Positions 28,638 through 37,848 of a DNA stretch of 64,000 bases are shown here, in pieces. The stretch is from CAVOJV01 sp963696325 (lineage in GTDB: Bacteria > Pseudomonadota > Gammaproteobacteria > Competibacterales > Competibacteraceae). The notes beneath the pieces were generated by a model that did not search any database, was not told where the DNA came from, and was given only the letters and a program-made list of their open reading frames with translations. The DNA lies in contig CAVOJV010000031.1 of assembly GCA_963696325.1 (NCBI GenBank), forward strand, positions 67,487 through 131,486, given 5' to 3'. A program made the translations under genes and the position numbers. Numbering within the stretch: the stretch's first letter is position 1; each line of letters begins with the position of its first letter.

Positions 28638-30188
28638 TCAACGGCGCTTGGAGCCGCCGAGCAGCGAGCCCAGTACGCCGCGAATGATCTCGCGCCCGAC
28701 GGCCGAGCCGATGCTCCTCATGGCCGAACCGGCTGCCGCCTCGACCAGCCCCGCGCGCCGCCCGCCGCGCGGCCCAGTGCTGCCGAAGAGCGCGTCCTTC
28801 AGGCCGTCCATCATACCGCTGCCCTGCGGTTGCTGCGGCGCGCTGCCGGGTAGCGTCCCCATCGGTGCCGAAGGCGTGCCCGTGGTGTTGGTGGCGGCGT
28901 CGCCCGACGCCACCGCGCGGCCCTTGATCTTTTCGTACGCCGATTCGCGGTCCACCGTCTTCTCGTAGGTGCCGGCGACCAGCGAGCTGGCGATCAGTGC
29001 CTTGCGTTGCTCGGGCGTGATCGGCCCGATCTGGCTGCCCGGCGGCAGCACGTACACACGCTCGGTCACGCTCGGCCGGCCCTTGGCGTCGAGAAAGCTG
29101 ATCAGCGCCTCGCCCACCGCCAGCTCGGTGATGGCGGTGGCCATGTCACCGAGCTTCGGGTTGGCGCGCATGGTCTCGGCAGCCGACTTCACCGCCTTCT
29201 GATCGCGCGGCGTGAAGGCGCGCAGCGCATGCTGGACTCGATTGCCCAGTTGTGCCAGCACGGTGTCGGGCACATCCAGCGGGTTCTGCGTCACGAAGTA
29301 CACCCCTACGCCCTTGCTGCGCACCAGGCGCACGACGAGTTCGATACGTTCGACAAGCGCCGCCGGTGCGTCCTTGAACAACAGGTGCGCCTCGTCGAAG
29401 AAGAACACCAGCTTGGGTTTCTCCAGGTCGCCCACCTCGGGCAGCGTCTCAAACAGCTCCGACAGCATCCACAGCAGGAAGGTGGCGTAAAGCCGCGGCG
29501 CGTTCATCAGCTTGTCGGCGGTGAGGATGTTGACAACCCCCTTGCCGTCCACCGTCTGCATGAAGTCGCTGATGTCAAGCATGGGCTCGCCGAAGAACCT
29601 GTCGCCGCCCTGTTCTTCGATCTGCAGCAGCCCGCGCTGGATGGCACCGACCGAGGCCGCGCTGATGTTGCCGTACTCGGTCGTGAACTGGCTCGAGTTC
29701 TCGCCCACGTACTGCAGCATCGCGCGCAGGTCCTTCATGTCCAGCAGCAGCAGGCCGTTGTCGTCGGCGATCTTGAACACGAGGTTGAGCACCCCGGCTT
29801 GCGTCTCATTGAGCGCCAGCATGCGTGAAAGCAGCAGCGGCCCCATGTCGGAGACGGTGGCACGCACCGGGTGGCCGGCCTCACCGAACACATCCCACAG
29901 CGTGGCTGGGCAGGTCACGCTTTCGGGCTCGGGCAGGCCGCGTTCCTTCAGAATGGCGGCCAGCTTCGGGCTCACCGAGCCGGGTTGGGTGATGCCGGTG
30001 AGGTCGCCTTTGACGTCGGCCATGAACACCGGTACGCCGAGCTTGGAGAAGTTTTCGGCCAGCGTCTGCAAGCTGATCGTCTTGCCGGTGCCGGTGGCCC
30101 CGGTGATCAGGCCGTGGCGGTTGGCCAGTGCGGGTAGCAGGTGGCATTCGATGTCGCCGTGCTGGGCGACGAGGATTGGGTCGGGCAT
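28638..30188 (-). CDS. HerA-like helicase / DUF853 ATPase
   Basis: A 516-residue P-loop ATPase of the HerA/FtsK-like DUF853 family. Walker A GATGTGKT lies near the N-terminus, FMADVKGDLTG follows, Walker B is LVFFFDEAHLLF and an arginine-finger-like region lies near VYFVTQNPLDVPDTVLAQLGNRVQHALRAF. The C-terminal tail is Gly/Pro/Ser-rich. Cellular role is unknown; relatives are widespread in Proteobacteria. ATG 30188 has AGGAA upstream; the frame extends 46 codons further into the repeat but that part is not real. GC content and codon use appear higher than in neighbours, and it is bracketed by two direct repeats. Confidence 0.9.
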   Translation of the reverse strand: MPDPILVAQHGDIECHLLPALANRHGLITGATGTGKTISLQTLAENFSKLGVPVFMADVKGDLTGITQPGSVSPKLAAILKERGLPEPESVTCPATLWDVFGEAGHPVRATVSDMGPLLLSRMLALNETQAGVLNLVFKIADDNGLLLLDMKDLRAMLQYVGENSSQFTTEYGNISAASVGAIQRGLLQIEEQGGDRFFGEPMLDISDFMQTVDGKGVVNILTADKLMNAPRLYATFLLWMLSELFETLPEVGDLEKPKLVFFFDEAHLLFKDAPAALVERIELVVRLVRSKGVGVYFVTQNPLDVPDTVLAQLGNRVQHALRAFTPRDQKAVKSAAETMRANPKLGDMATAITELAVGEALISFLDAKGRPSVTERVYVLPPGSQIGPITPEQRKALIASSLVAGTYEKTVDRESAYEKIKGRAVASGDAATNTTGTPSAPMGTLPGSAPQQPQGSGMMDGLKDALFGSTGPRGGRRAGLVEAAAGSAMRSIGSAVGREIIRGVLGSLLGGSKRR

Positions 30189-30204
30189 AGCGAGGTTCCT
30201 GCAA

Positions 30205-30426
30205 TGGATAGGCATTCCAATGGGCTTTCTCGCCCATTTCGGCCGAATGTTGCGCTTTGGGTGAAAAGCCGTCAAGCGATGAGCTACGTAAGGACGAGGT
30301 TTACGAAGGTTGACGCACGAAAACAAAGGATGCCTGGGGCTCTAAACGAGGATTGGGCCTTAACCGACTCGAGTTCTTGGCAAAGCGCCTTCTCGCCACG
30401 CTCGAAGACGCGAGTCGGGGACGGGT
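30205..30426 (+). repeat. Direct repeat copy B, about 221 bp
   Basis: Partner of 28355-28575, starting TGGATAGGCATTCCAATGGG and sharing GAGTTCTTGGCAAAGCGCCTT. It lies immediately upstream of the HerA-like gene and may contain that gene's promoter. Together the two copies define a 1,850-bp unit of gene plus repeat. Confidence 0.85.
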
Positions 30427-30747
30427 GGATTAGGTGAGTACGCTGGCTACCCATCGGCGGTCTGATCAAACTGAATCTCCGGCAGGGATTCGCCCAGGCC
30501 GGAATCAAAAGCCGGAGTTTGAACGGTATCATCAAATCCAAAGGCGTATCCAATGTGGCGCAGAAGATGAGGCAACTCCACCGCAGCACGCGGTTAGTGT
30601 TCGCCTACCTGCGGATGTCGAGAAACACTCGCGCATGCGCGACCGGCGGTGGGTGAGAACTCAGAGAACAAAGTTGCCCTGCCTATTCTCCTGCTTATAA
30701 TCACCAACAGCAGCAGTATTAGTGCTACTGAACAGAAGGGGGTAACG
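30427..30747. other. Intergenic stretch without a recognisable gene
   Basis: About 320 bp between repeat B and the PEBP-family gene. I see no open frame with family features and no clear hairpin. It may carry the promoter of the following gene. Confidence 0.5.
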
Positions 30748-31221
30748 ATGAGTCTGCAATTGACATCCGCTGGTTTCACCCAGCATGGCACCATGCCGAA
30801 TTCCTATACCTGCGATGGCGAGGACGCTTCACCGCCACTGGCGTGGGCGGGCGCTCCAGCTGGTACCAAGAGTTTCGCGCTCATCGTGGATGATCCCGAT
30901 GCGCCGGACCCCGCCGCCCCGAAGATGACCTGGGTCCATTGGGTGCTTTACAATATCCCGGCCAGCGCTAATTCGCTGCGCGAAGGCATCGCCTCCAAAG
31001 ATCTGCCAACCGGCACGCTCGAAGGACTCAACGACTGGCGCAGAATCGGTTATGGCGGACCTTGCCCACCGATTGGCAAGCACCGCTATTTTCACAAACT
31101 CTATGCGTTGGACACCGCGCTGCCCGATCTGCAAAAACCAACCAAGGCCAAGTTGGAGAAGGCCATGCAGGGGCATGTTCTAGCGGAGGCGGTGCTGATC
31201 GGCGAGTATCAGCGCCGCTAA
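30748..31221 (+). CDS. YbhB/YbcL family (PEBP-like) protein
   Basis: A 157-residue phosphatidylethanolamine-binding-protein fold with the bacterial family marks FALIVDDPDAPD, MTWVHWVLYNIPA, YGGPCPPIGKHRYFHKLYALD. No signal peptide, so cytosolic. Biochemical role in bacteria is unsettled. AAGGGGG precedes ATG 30748. Confidence 0.92.
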   Translation: MSLQLTSAGFTQHGTMPNSYTCDGEDASPPLAWAGAPAGTKSFALIVDDPDAPDPAAPKMTWVHWVLYNIPASANSLREGIASKDLPTGTLEGLNDWRRIGYGGPCPPIGKHRYFHKLYALDTALPDLQKPTKAKLEKAMQGHVLAEAVLIGEYQRR

Positions 31222-31296
31222 ACCGCCGCTGTAGCCTCAAAGGGATATGTGGCAGCGACCTAAGATGGCTTACAATTCACCCTCTAGGGACCGACA

Positions 31297-32589
31297 ATGA
31301 ACATACTCATCATCGGCGGCGGTGGCCGTGAACACGCGCTGGCTTGGAAGGTCGCTCAGTCCAGCCAGGTGCGCCGGGTTTTCGTATCACCGGGCAACGC
31401 CGGAACCGCCCGCGAACCGAAAGTGACCAACCTTTCCATAGCCACAGAGGATATTCCCGAGTTGGTGAGATTCGCCCGTGGCCATGCTGTCGACCTGACC
31501 ATCGTCGGTCCTGAAGCGCCGCTGGTGCTGGGCGTGGTGAATGCTTTTCAAGAAGCCAACTTGCGCTGTTTCGGGCCTACCCGCGAGGCCGCCCAACTGG
31601 AGGGCTCCAAGGCCTTCGCCAAGGATTTCTTGGCCCGCCACCGCATTCCCACCGCCGACTATCAGACCTTCACCGCCATTGAACCCGCCGTGGCCTATAT
31701 CCGAGAAAAGGGCGTGCCCATCGTGATCAAGGCGGACGGGCTGGCTGCCGGCAAGGGCGTTATCCTCGCCCAGACAGAGGATGAAGCCATCACTGCCGTG
31801 CGGGACATGCTGGGCGGCAACGTCTTCGGCGCGGCGGGCCATCGGGTGGTGATCGAAGAATTTTTGTGGGGTGAGGAAGCCAGCTTCATCGTCATGGTCG
31901 ACGGGGAGCATATTCTGCCCATGGCTACCAGCCAAGATCACAAAGCCCGCGATGACGGAGACCAGGGCCCCAACACTGGCGGCATGGGCGCATACTCACC
32001 CGCCCCGGTGGTCACGTCCGAACTGCACCAGCGCATTCTCCAGGAGATCATCGGACCCACGGTACGCGGCATGGCGGCGGATGGGCATCCTTACCTGGGG
32101 TTCCTCTATGCTGGCCTGATGATCGACCCCAATGGCACCTCCAAAGTCCTGGAATACAACTGCCGCTTCGGCGATCCCGAAACCCAACCCATTTTGATGC
32201 GCCTGCGCAGCGATCTAGTGGATCTGTGCCTGGCCGCCATGGAAGGTCGTCTGGATCATGTCAAGGCGGATTGGGAACCACGTCCCGCGCTGGGCGTGGT
32301 CATGGCCGCCCGCGGCTATCCGGGGGATTACCCCAAGGGCGATGTCATCAGCGGCCTGCCGGCGGTGGAAGAGGAAGGCATCAAGGTGTTTCATGCCGGT
32401 ACTCAAGAGAAAGATGGCCAGGTCATGACCAACGGTGGCCGCGTGCTCTGCGCAACGGCTTTGGGTAACAGCGTGCGTGAAGCACAAACGCGAGCCTACA
32501 GCTTGGCCAAGCGGATCAGTTGGGATGGCGTCTATTATCGCACCGACATCGGCTACCGGGCGATCGCGAGAGAGGAAGGCAAGGGGTGA
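31297..32589 (+). CDS. purD: Phosphoribosylamine-glycine ligase
   Basis: Second step of de novo purine synthesis (GAR synthetase), an ATP-grasp enzyme. 430 residues: N domain LIIGGGGREHALAWK, VGPEAPLVLGVV, ATP-grasp VIKADGLAAGKGV, QDHKARDDGDQGPNTGGMGAYSPAP, and NCRFGDPETQ. Full-length and intact. A -10-like TACAAT lies about 25 bp before the ATG. purH is not in the window. Confidence 0.97.
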   Translation: MNILIIGGGGREHALAWKVAQSSQVRRVFVSPGNAGTAREPKVTNLSIATEDIPELVRFARGHAVDLTIVGPEAPLVLGVVNAFQEANLRCFGPTREAAQLEGSKAFAKDFLARHRIPTADYQTFTAIEPAVAYIREKGVPIVIKADGLAAGKGVILAQTEDEAITAVRDMLGGNVFGAAGHRVVIEEFLWGEEASFIVMVDGEHILPMATSQDHKARDDGDQGPNTGGMGAYSPAPVVTSELHQRILQEIIGPTVRGMAADGHPYLGFLYAGLMIDPNGTSKVLEYNCRFGDPETQPILMRLRSDLVDLCLAAMEGRLDHVKADWEPRPALGVVMAARGYPGDYPKGDVISGLPAVEEEGIKVFHAGTQEKDGQVMTNGGRVLCATALGNSVREAQTRAYSLAKRISWDGVYYRTDIGYRAIAREEGKG

Positions 32590-32902
32590 CTGGGATCAGA
32601 AACTACTATTAATATCAGGTCTTCAGGGGTGCACATGACCTGCAGGAGCGTTTCAGGGAATGAAGGTATGTGTCACTGAAAAAAGCATGTCAAGGCTGAC
32701 GATACGGCGCCTGCAGAAAACTGAACCATGCCGGTGTGGTGACTTTGCTAGACCGTATGGGCTGCCTGGCGATAAGTGACGTGGCGACGCCGCCCTCGGT
32801 TGGCAGGCTAGCGTTGCTAACCGGGAAGAGCGAGAAATCATCAGCGGCCAGATGTTTCCGCTTGCCCTGGCACAGCGGTTAACCGCAGTACCCAGAACGC
32901 GG
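32590..32902. other. Intergenic stretch without a recognisable gene
   Basis: About 310 bp between the convergent purD and the glycine-zipper lipoprotein gene. Open frames here have no family features and overlap neighbours in antisense. No strong terminator hairpin with a T-run was seen. Confidence 0.5.
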
Positions 32903-33315
32903 CTAATAGCGCGTGTATGGTTCGTAACGGGGATAGGGTTCATAGTTCTGAGGGGGCTGGTAGTCACGGTTGTCCCATTGGGGGTCATAGGCTTGCTGCT
33001 GCTGGTTGTCCACCGAATTTCCAATCGCGCCGCCTAGCAAAGCACCCGCGGCAGCGCCCACGTAGCGGCCTTTTTTATGGTCGATCTGATGGCCTATGAC
33101 GGCGCCAGTGACCGCTCCGATAGCCGCGCCAGCCACGGTATTTTGGTGGCTTGGATAGCTAGGAGTATTTTGATAATCCTGATTGGGATAGCCCTGATTG
33201 GAGTAACCCTGATTGGAGTAACCTGATTGGGGTAACTATGATAGGGGTAATAGTTCGCACAAGCCGTTAGCGACAGGGTAGTGGTTATGATGGTGATATT
33301 GAGCAGGGTGCGCAT
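32903..33315 (-). CDS. Glycine-zipper 2TM lipoprotein, one frameshift
   Basis: The N-terminal part (MRTLLNITIITTTLSLTAC) is a lipoprotein signal. The C-terminal part has a glycine zipper (AGAAIGAVTGAVIGHQIDHKKGRYVGAAAGALLGGAIGNSV, described by position 33136-33010) as in SlyB/RcsF-region outer-membrane lipoproteins. Between them lies a repeat encoding NQGYS-type units. The first unit has CAGG where the others have CAGGG, near 33221; restoring one G joins both frames. The tail is rich in Gln, Tyr and Pro. Probably an envelope lipoprotein; exact role unknown. Confidence 0.75.
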
Positions 33316-33424
33316 AGTATGTTCCTCATAACGGTTATTTGCGCTCAGTATGAAATAGTCAGCGTGAACGGAACCTGAATGTAAGCATATCTAATGCTGT
33401 CCATCACACACATCGCTAACTGAC

Positions 33425-33835
33425 TGATTGGGCATGGAGATCAGACGCGAATTGCATACCCCAGCCGAGGTCCCGCGCGCGCTGCAAGCCGATCTGCAGG
33501 GCCTGGGGGCCGGGCGGTCCATCCCACTTGCGCCCCAATTGGCACCCCAGGCGGGCGATCCAGCCGAGCGTCGCCGCCAGCGGTGGCGGGGTCGCCGGTG
33601 GCGGCCGGCGGTGAATCGCGACGTAGACCGCCCGCCATTCGGTCGGGTCCAGGACCGCGTCGCAGGGCAAATCCGGGGTGGCGCGACCCCGCACGGTCAG
33701 CTACTGAATCCGCCAGGCGATGATCAAGTACAAGGTCAAGGCCGATTCCAAGCGCTTTAGGGTACTGAGCTGCAAGGCTTCTACCCGGCAGCCGGTTTTG
33801 AAGATTCTGAAAAAAACCTCGATATACCATTAGAA
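33425..33835 (-). pseudogene. C-terminal remnant of an IS4-family transposase
   Basis: Two frames together encode the end of a Tn5/IS4-type transposase: FFRIFKTGCRVEALQL...LKRLESALTLYLIIAWRI, then an in-frame TAG near 33702 where a codon would be expected, then DAVLDPTEWRAVY, IHRRPPPATPP and LGRKWDGPPGPQALQIGLQRARDL. The catalytic N-terminal part is absent. Remnant of an insertion, no longer functional. Confidence 0.75.
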
Positions 33836-34044
33836 ATGCCGCTATACCATTGACAAGAAAGGAGATCCCGCCAAGATTGGGTAGGGACTCCTTAGCCCGA
33901 CTTTCGCAACTTAACCCTGATTTTGCCTATTTCACCGCTGCCTGGTTTTGCAGGTGGCGGATAGCCTGAATCTCAATCGCCGAGAATCCTTGAAAACTGC
34001 GGGTGGTGGCGACCTTCCCTCTGGTGTCCGGTCGCGTTTTTCCT

Positions 34045-34450
34045 AAACCTATCGGCACGTTTCTACGTATCAAAACTCGCTTCAAGGACGGCAAAAAGCG
34101 CCGCTGGAGCCTTGTGGAAAGCCGACGCGGCGCAGGGGGGTCCAGCGGCAGGCGCGGTAGCTGGGTGAGAGTAATGACCGCCAGCAAGCGGCGTGGTGCA
34201 AAGTCCTCTCGGGTTTCGACGAAGGCGGGGAGCGACCGACGCCAGTCACCCGGGTTCCCGAGGATCGGGTGGCGCCGCTGCTGGATTTCGACGGGGTGCA
34301 GAGCAGACTCAACCAATTGCAACTGCGGCCGCCCGCGGCACTGGGGCGGCGGTTGGCTCGCCTGCCACCGGTGGGAGCAGTTGCGTGTGGAGGCTTGCTG
34401 GGCGGACAAGCTGCCACCGTCTCGGCAGGGCAGACGGTGGCTGAATGAGG
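34045..34450 (+). pseudogene. N-terminal remnant of an IS1634-type transposase
   Basis: FLRIKTRFKDGKKRRWSLVESRR is the typical N-terminus of IS1634-like transposases. The frame then shifts in the GGGGGG run near 34136 and continues as VQRQAR, stop, LGESNDRQQAAWCKVLSGFDE. Further on LDFDGVQSRLNQLQLRPPAALGRRLARLP fits the same family. Frameshift, internal stop and missing catalytic domain make this a decayed copy, cut off at the end of the adjoining IS3-type element. Confidence 0.65.
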
Positions 34451-35352
34451 TGTCCTGACAATAGTGGAGACTCCTGTTTCAAACGGCTTGCTGTGGTTTG
34501 CGGTAATGCTGGGCAAACACGGCAGGGGCCAGGTTGCCAAAGCGTGAGTGGCGCCGTTGGCGGTGGCTTAAGAGTTCGAGGTATTCTTCGAGGTATTCTC
34601 GGATAGAAGCGTCGGCCTCAGCGCGGGTTTCATAGCGTCTTTGATGAACCGGCTCGTTCTTCAGGCTACCCCAGAAGCGCTCTATCGGCGCAATGCGTGG
34701 TTCGCTTGAAGGTACGCTGCTGCGTGCAGCAGATCCCCCTCTCTCGGCGCAACCGAGCGATACGGTCCCGACCCACCGCAAACCCTTCGGCCTTCAGTGC
34801 CGGCGGTAACCGTACTACCCCGTAGGTCTCCCGGGCCTTGACATGAGCTGCACGGATGGCCACTTTCAGCCACTCATCTTCCCGCGCTGCTGGCACAGCG
34901 GCCGCTCCAACCAAGCCTAGAATCCGCTGCGTGAAACCTCCAAAATCCGCGCCATCAACTCCACTGGATACTCGCGTCGCCACAGCTTCATGAAAGCGTA
35001 CCGGGCAGCGACTCCCTGGCAAAGTACCCCTGGCTTTTATTAAGATGTCGCGCTCCAGACGGACCTCGACCAGCTCCTTGCGCAGCCGCCTCACCTTGGC
35101 TTTCAACTCCGCCACCGGACGCCCTCCGGGAACCACTGGCACCTTCCTCCCCTTAGCGCTGGCCACCCCGTTCGCCAACCTCCCCTTCGGAACTACCCGC
35201 CGCTTCGCCGCCTCTGCCATGGACAGCCCCTGCTCGAGAACCCACTTTACCGCCTCACCCCGAAAGTCGGGCATGTAGTCTTGTTGACGTTCCATTCATA
35301 CCTCCTCATCAGGTGAGTTTACCCAATCGGAGTTTCCATTTTTCTCAGAACA
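34451..35352 (-). mobile_element. Internally deleted IS3-family element with both terminal repeats
   Basis: A 902-bp element bounded by imperfect inverted repeats at 34451-34474 (TGTCCTGACAATAGTGG...) and 35329-35352 (minus strand TGTTCTGAGAAAAATGG...), which match at 19 of 24 positions. Inside is an orfA/orfB relic lacking the DDE catalytic centre. No matching 3-4 bp target duplication is seen (GAGG left, CCCC right). It could move only if a related transposase acts in trans. Confidence 0.8.
34479..35295 (-). pseudogene. Relic of IS3-family orfA and orfB, catalytic core deleted
   Basis: The 5' part is orfA-like (MPDFRGEAVKWVLEQGLSMAEAAKR, then a leucine-zipper stretch AELKAKVRRLRKELVEVRLERDILIKA). 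It is followed by the orfB N-terminus (VAIRAAHVKARETYGVVRLPPALKAEGF, GRDRIARLRRERGI). The sequence then jumps from FKRTTH straight into IERFWGSLKNEPVHQRRY and YNRQ-like RQRRHSRFGNLAPAVFAQ, the orfB C-terminus. The DDE section that should lie between (roughly 120 codons) is gone. Confidence 0.8.
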
Positions 35353-35533
35353 CCCCTATTTCAATCACTTGTGTTCTTAATCGCTGTTGAAATCAGCCAA
35401 CAACGGGGTGGCCAAGCGCGAAGATGGGTTAAATGATACCGGGCCCAGCTAATCTTCGGACCTCTACAGACATAGCGTGATTGCCCTGCCCGCTTGATAC
35501 CTCGCCAGGCAGAATCCGGCGCTATACCGATAC

Positions 35534-36901
35534 TCACAAGCCATAAGTTAACGTTACAAAGACGCTATTTTCAGTAGCGGAACCAGTAGTACCCCTAGCG
35601 TTATTGCCAACCCCCCCACCACCATCAATAGTCTTATCAAATGAATAACCAAACCCTAAACTCGTTTTTGAATTTAAAGAATAGCCATAACCTAAATTAA
35701 TAAACACTTCGTCAAAATCCGTTTGCTTACTGTAAGTAATGCTGGTGCCGATTGTACTATTAGCAAGAGGATAACTAAACGTTAAGTAAACATTTTTTTC
35801 ATCAGATTGACCAGCCTCTTCGAACTCAAGTGAGTTACCTACCCCATTGATCGTTGAGATGCCTACAGTTATTGTAGAAGGATTTAAGATCTTCGAATAA
35901 AATGCCTCGCTTTTCTCTTCGACAAAAAGCCTGTTAGATGCACTGTTATTACCAATATTAGTAGCGTTTGCAAAAGGTGCGCCAATAAGTGATTGGAAAG
36001 GATCCACAAGAGATAGGGTAGGCGTATCACATGTTACACCACTACTGGTAAGATCTAACTCGGTAAGGGCCCTGCTATATGCAAGTCTAAAATAGGAATC
36101 CGAGGTTAATCTCCGTGTAAGGGACGTACAGAACAACAGACTGTCAGGTGTTTCCAACCCTTGTTGATCCGCATAGGTTTTTCCGATAGCCAAGCGAAAA
36201 CTTGTCAAATCATCAATCCTCGCTAATCCTAAAGACAGGTCAAGACGATTAAAATCACTATTTTTATTCTCTTGATAATAGGCGTCTTGATATATGGAGT
36301 TTAACGAGACTACTAACTTATCAGTAAATAGATACATCAGTCGCAGTCCGTTCAATACCCGCTGGTTGTTATCCTCAGTAGTCTCGGTAAAATAATAGTT
36401 ACCATATCGTAATGAATAACCCAGATAGGTGACCGGATTTATTTTAAATAACAAGTCGGGACCCGTCTGAAAGACGTTTTGAATTTCCTGATTGTTTGGA
36501 ACATCAGCAATTGCCGCATCCTGACTGATTTGCGCGGCATTATCTTGAACGACCCAATCAAGCCAGGGGGAAAATTTGAATTTAGCATTAGCCTGAAGAT
36601 TTACTATTGGTTGGCTGTCCTGAGTTTTGTTGCTATATTGCTCATACCCAATGCTACCAACGATTGCGGCATCAACGAATGATGATGTTCTTGAAGATGA
36701 TAAATTAACAAAAAGAGTATTTATAAATGAGCTCTCTTTCTGCGGCGTAAGGTTGATATTGTCACTGTAACCCAAAGTATAGCCAATACCAGTACGACCT
36801 TCTTGCGCCAAGGGCGTGGTTGCTTCTTCTTGCGCCAAGGACGTGGGTGACGTTCCTAGCATTATCATGACCAATACTGCAGCGGCAACTGTAAAACTCA
36901 T
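35534..36901 (-). CDS. Outer-membrane beta-barrel protein of an XrtA/PEP-CTERM-type EPS locus
   Basis: A 455-residue protein with signal peptide (AAAVLVMIMLGTSPTSLAQ) and many alternating amphipathic strands ending in the aromatic-type tail FVTLTYGL, as expected of an outer-membrane barrel. It resembles the uncharacterised barrel family found in PEP-CTERM exopolysaccharide loci (TIGR03016 type) and may act as the outer-membrane secretin-like conduit. AT-rich compared with the rest of this block. Last of four same-strand EPS genes. Confidence 0.75.
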   Translation of the reverse strand: MSFTVAAAVLVMIMLGTSPTSLAQEEATTPLAQEGRTGIGYTLGYSDNINLTPQKESSFINTLFVNLSSSRTSSFVDAAIVGSIGYEQYSNKTQDSQPIVNLQANAKFKFSPWLDWVVQDNAAQISQDAAIADVPNNQEIQNVFQTGPDLLFKINPVTYLGYSLRYGNYYFTETTEDNNQRVLNGLRLMYLFTDKLVVSLNSIYQDAYYQENKNSDFNRLDLSLGLARIDDLTSFRLAIGKTYADQQGLETPDSLLFCTSLTRRLTSDSYFRLAYSRALTELDLTSSGVTCDTPTLSLVDPFQSLIGAPFANATNIGNNSASNRLFVEEKSEAFYSKILNPSTITVGISTINGVGNSLEFEEAGQSDEKNVYLTFSYPLANSTIGTSITYSKQTDFDEVFINLGYGYSLNSKTSLGFGYSFDKTIDGGGGVGNNARGTTGSATENSVFVTLTYGL

Positions 36902-36942
36902 ACGCTTCGCGCTTCCTGATTGTAATTAAGCCTTTCTACCCC

Positions 36943-37773
36943 TCAAAAAATCTTGATCCTTGGTTTATTGTTAAACACAAACCCCAACAATTTTTCCTCC
37001 CCGATTATATTGGCGGTATTTATCAAATCTTTTGGTGTGACTCTGCCATAAGGAACGACAACCACCACATAATCGCTTAATTCAGCTAATAATTCCGTAT
37101 GCACTGATTCTTTCATCGCTGGCGCGTCGATGATAATATAGCTTTCCTGGTATCTATATTTGACGTTATATATCAATTCCAACATTTTTACTGATCCATA
37201 GTACTCTCCTGGTATTTTTTTTGTCCCTGAAGGGATAAGTCTAACTTTTGGGATACCTACTGTATAGATGATTTCATCTTCTACCACGTCTGGCGATAAC
37301 AAATAATCGCTTAAGCCCTTCTTTTCATTATTAGTGATAAGGTGATCATAGCCTGATGATCCTGTAAGACCACAGTCGATCAGTAAAGATACCTTGGCTT
37401 CATACGACGATATTGACGTGGCCATATTTAATGCTACGAGACTGTTCCCCCCCTTTGGGACAATCGACGTCACCATTATGACCGAATTATTATCTATAAC
37501 CCTACTATTATCAACTTTCCGAATAAGCCTATAACTTAATTCGCTGAAGGTTTTAGTAATTTCATCTTTTGCATTTGAACTCAGTATTCTTCGATTCGCC
37601 AACTCCGCGCCAGGCCGTAGGTACGGCTCCTGCATGTTCGATACCTGTTCATTTAATAGCTTGCGCGAGTTTATCTTTTTTCTTAACGGCGGAACAGTGA
37701 TTAATTGATTTTCATTTTTTGATTCTGATTTTTTTTCATCGTCCGGAAACTTATCTTGATTGTCCATAAACAT
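36943..37773 (-). CDS. Degenerate CpsD/EpsG-like tyrosine-kinase-family ATPase
   Basis: A 276-residue protein aligned with the bacterial tyrosine kinase partner of Wzz proteins (TIGR03018 type): a linker, then TSIVPKGGNSLVALNMA at the Walker A position, LLIDCGLTG at Walker A' and YIIIDAPAM at Walker B. The P-loop lysine is replaced (GNS instead of GKS), A' is poorly conserved, and no C-terminal tyrosine cluster is seen. It probably lacks kinase activity or acts only as a regulator of the chain-length protein upstream. Confidence 0.75.
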   Translation of the reverse strand: MFMDNQDKFPDDEKKSESKNENQLITVPPLRKKINSRKLLNEQVSNMQEPYLRPGAELANRRILSSNAKDEITKTFSELSYRLIRKVDNSRVIDNNSVIMVTSIVPKGGNSLVALNMATSISSYEAKVSLLIDCGLTGSSGYDHLITNNEKKGLSDYLLSPDVVEDEIIYTVGIPKVRLIPSGTKKIPGEYYGSVKMLELIYNVKYRYQESYIIIDAPAMKESVHTELLAELSDYVVVVVPYGRVTPKDLINTANIIGEEKLLGFVFNNKPRIKIF

Positions 37774-37848
37774 TGTTACATCTCGTGGTTTAAAACAAAA
37801 TCGTACTCATTGATTGTGCGCAATTCAGCGCTTAAATTACTTTTCAGC

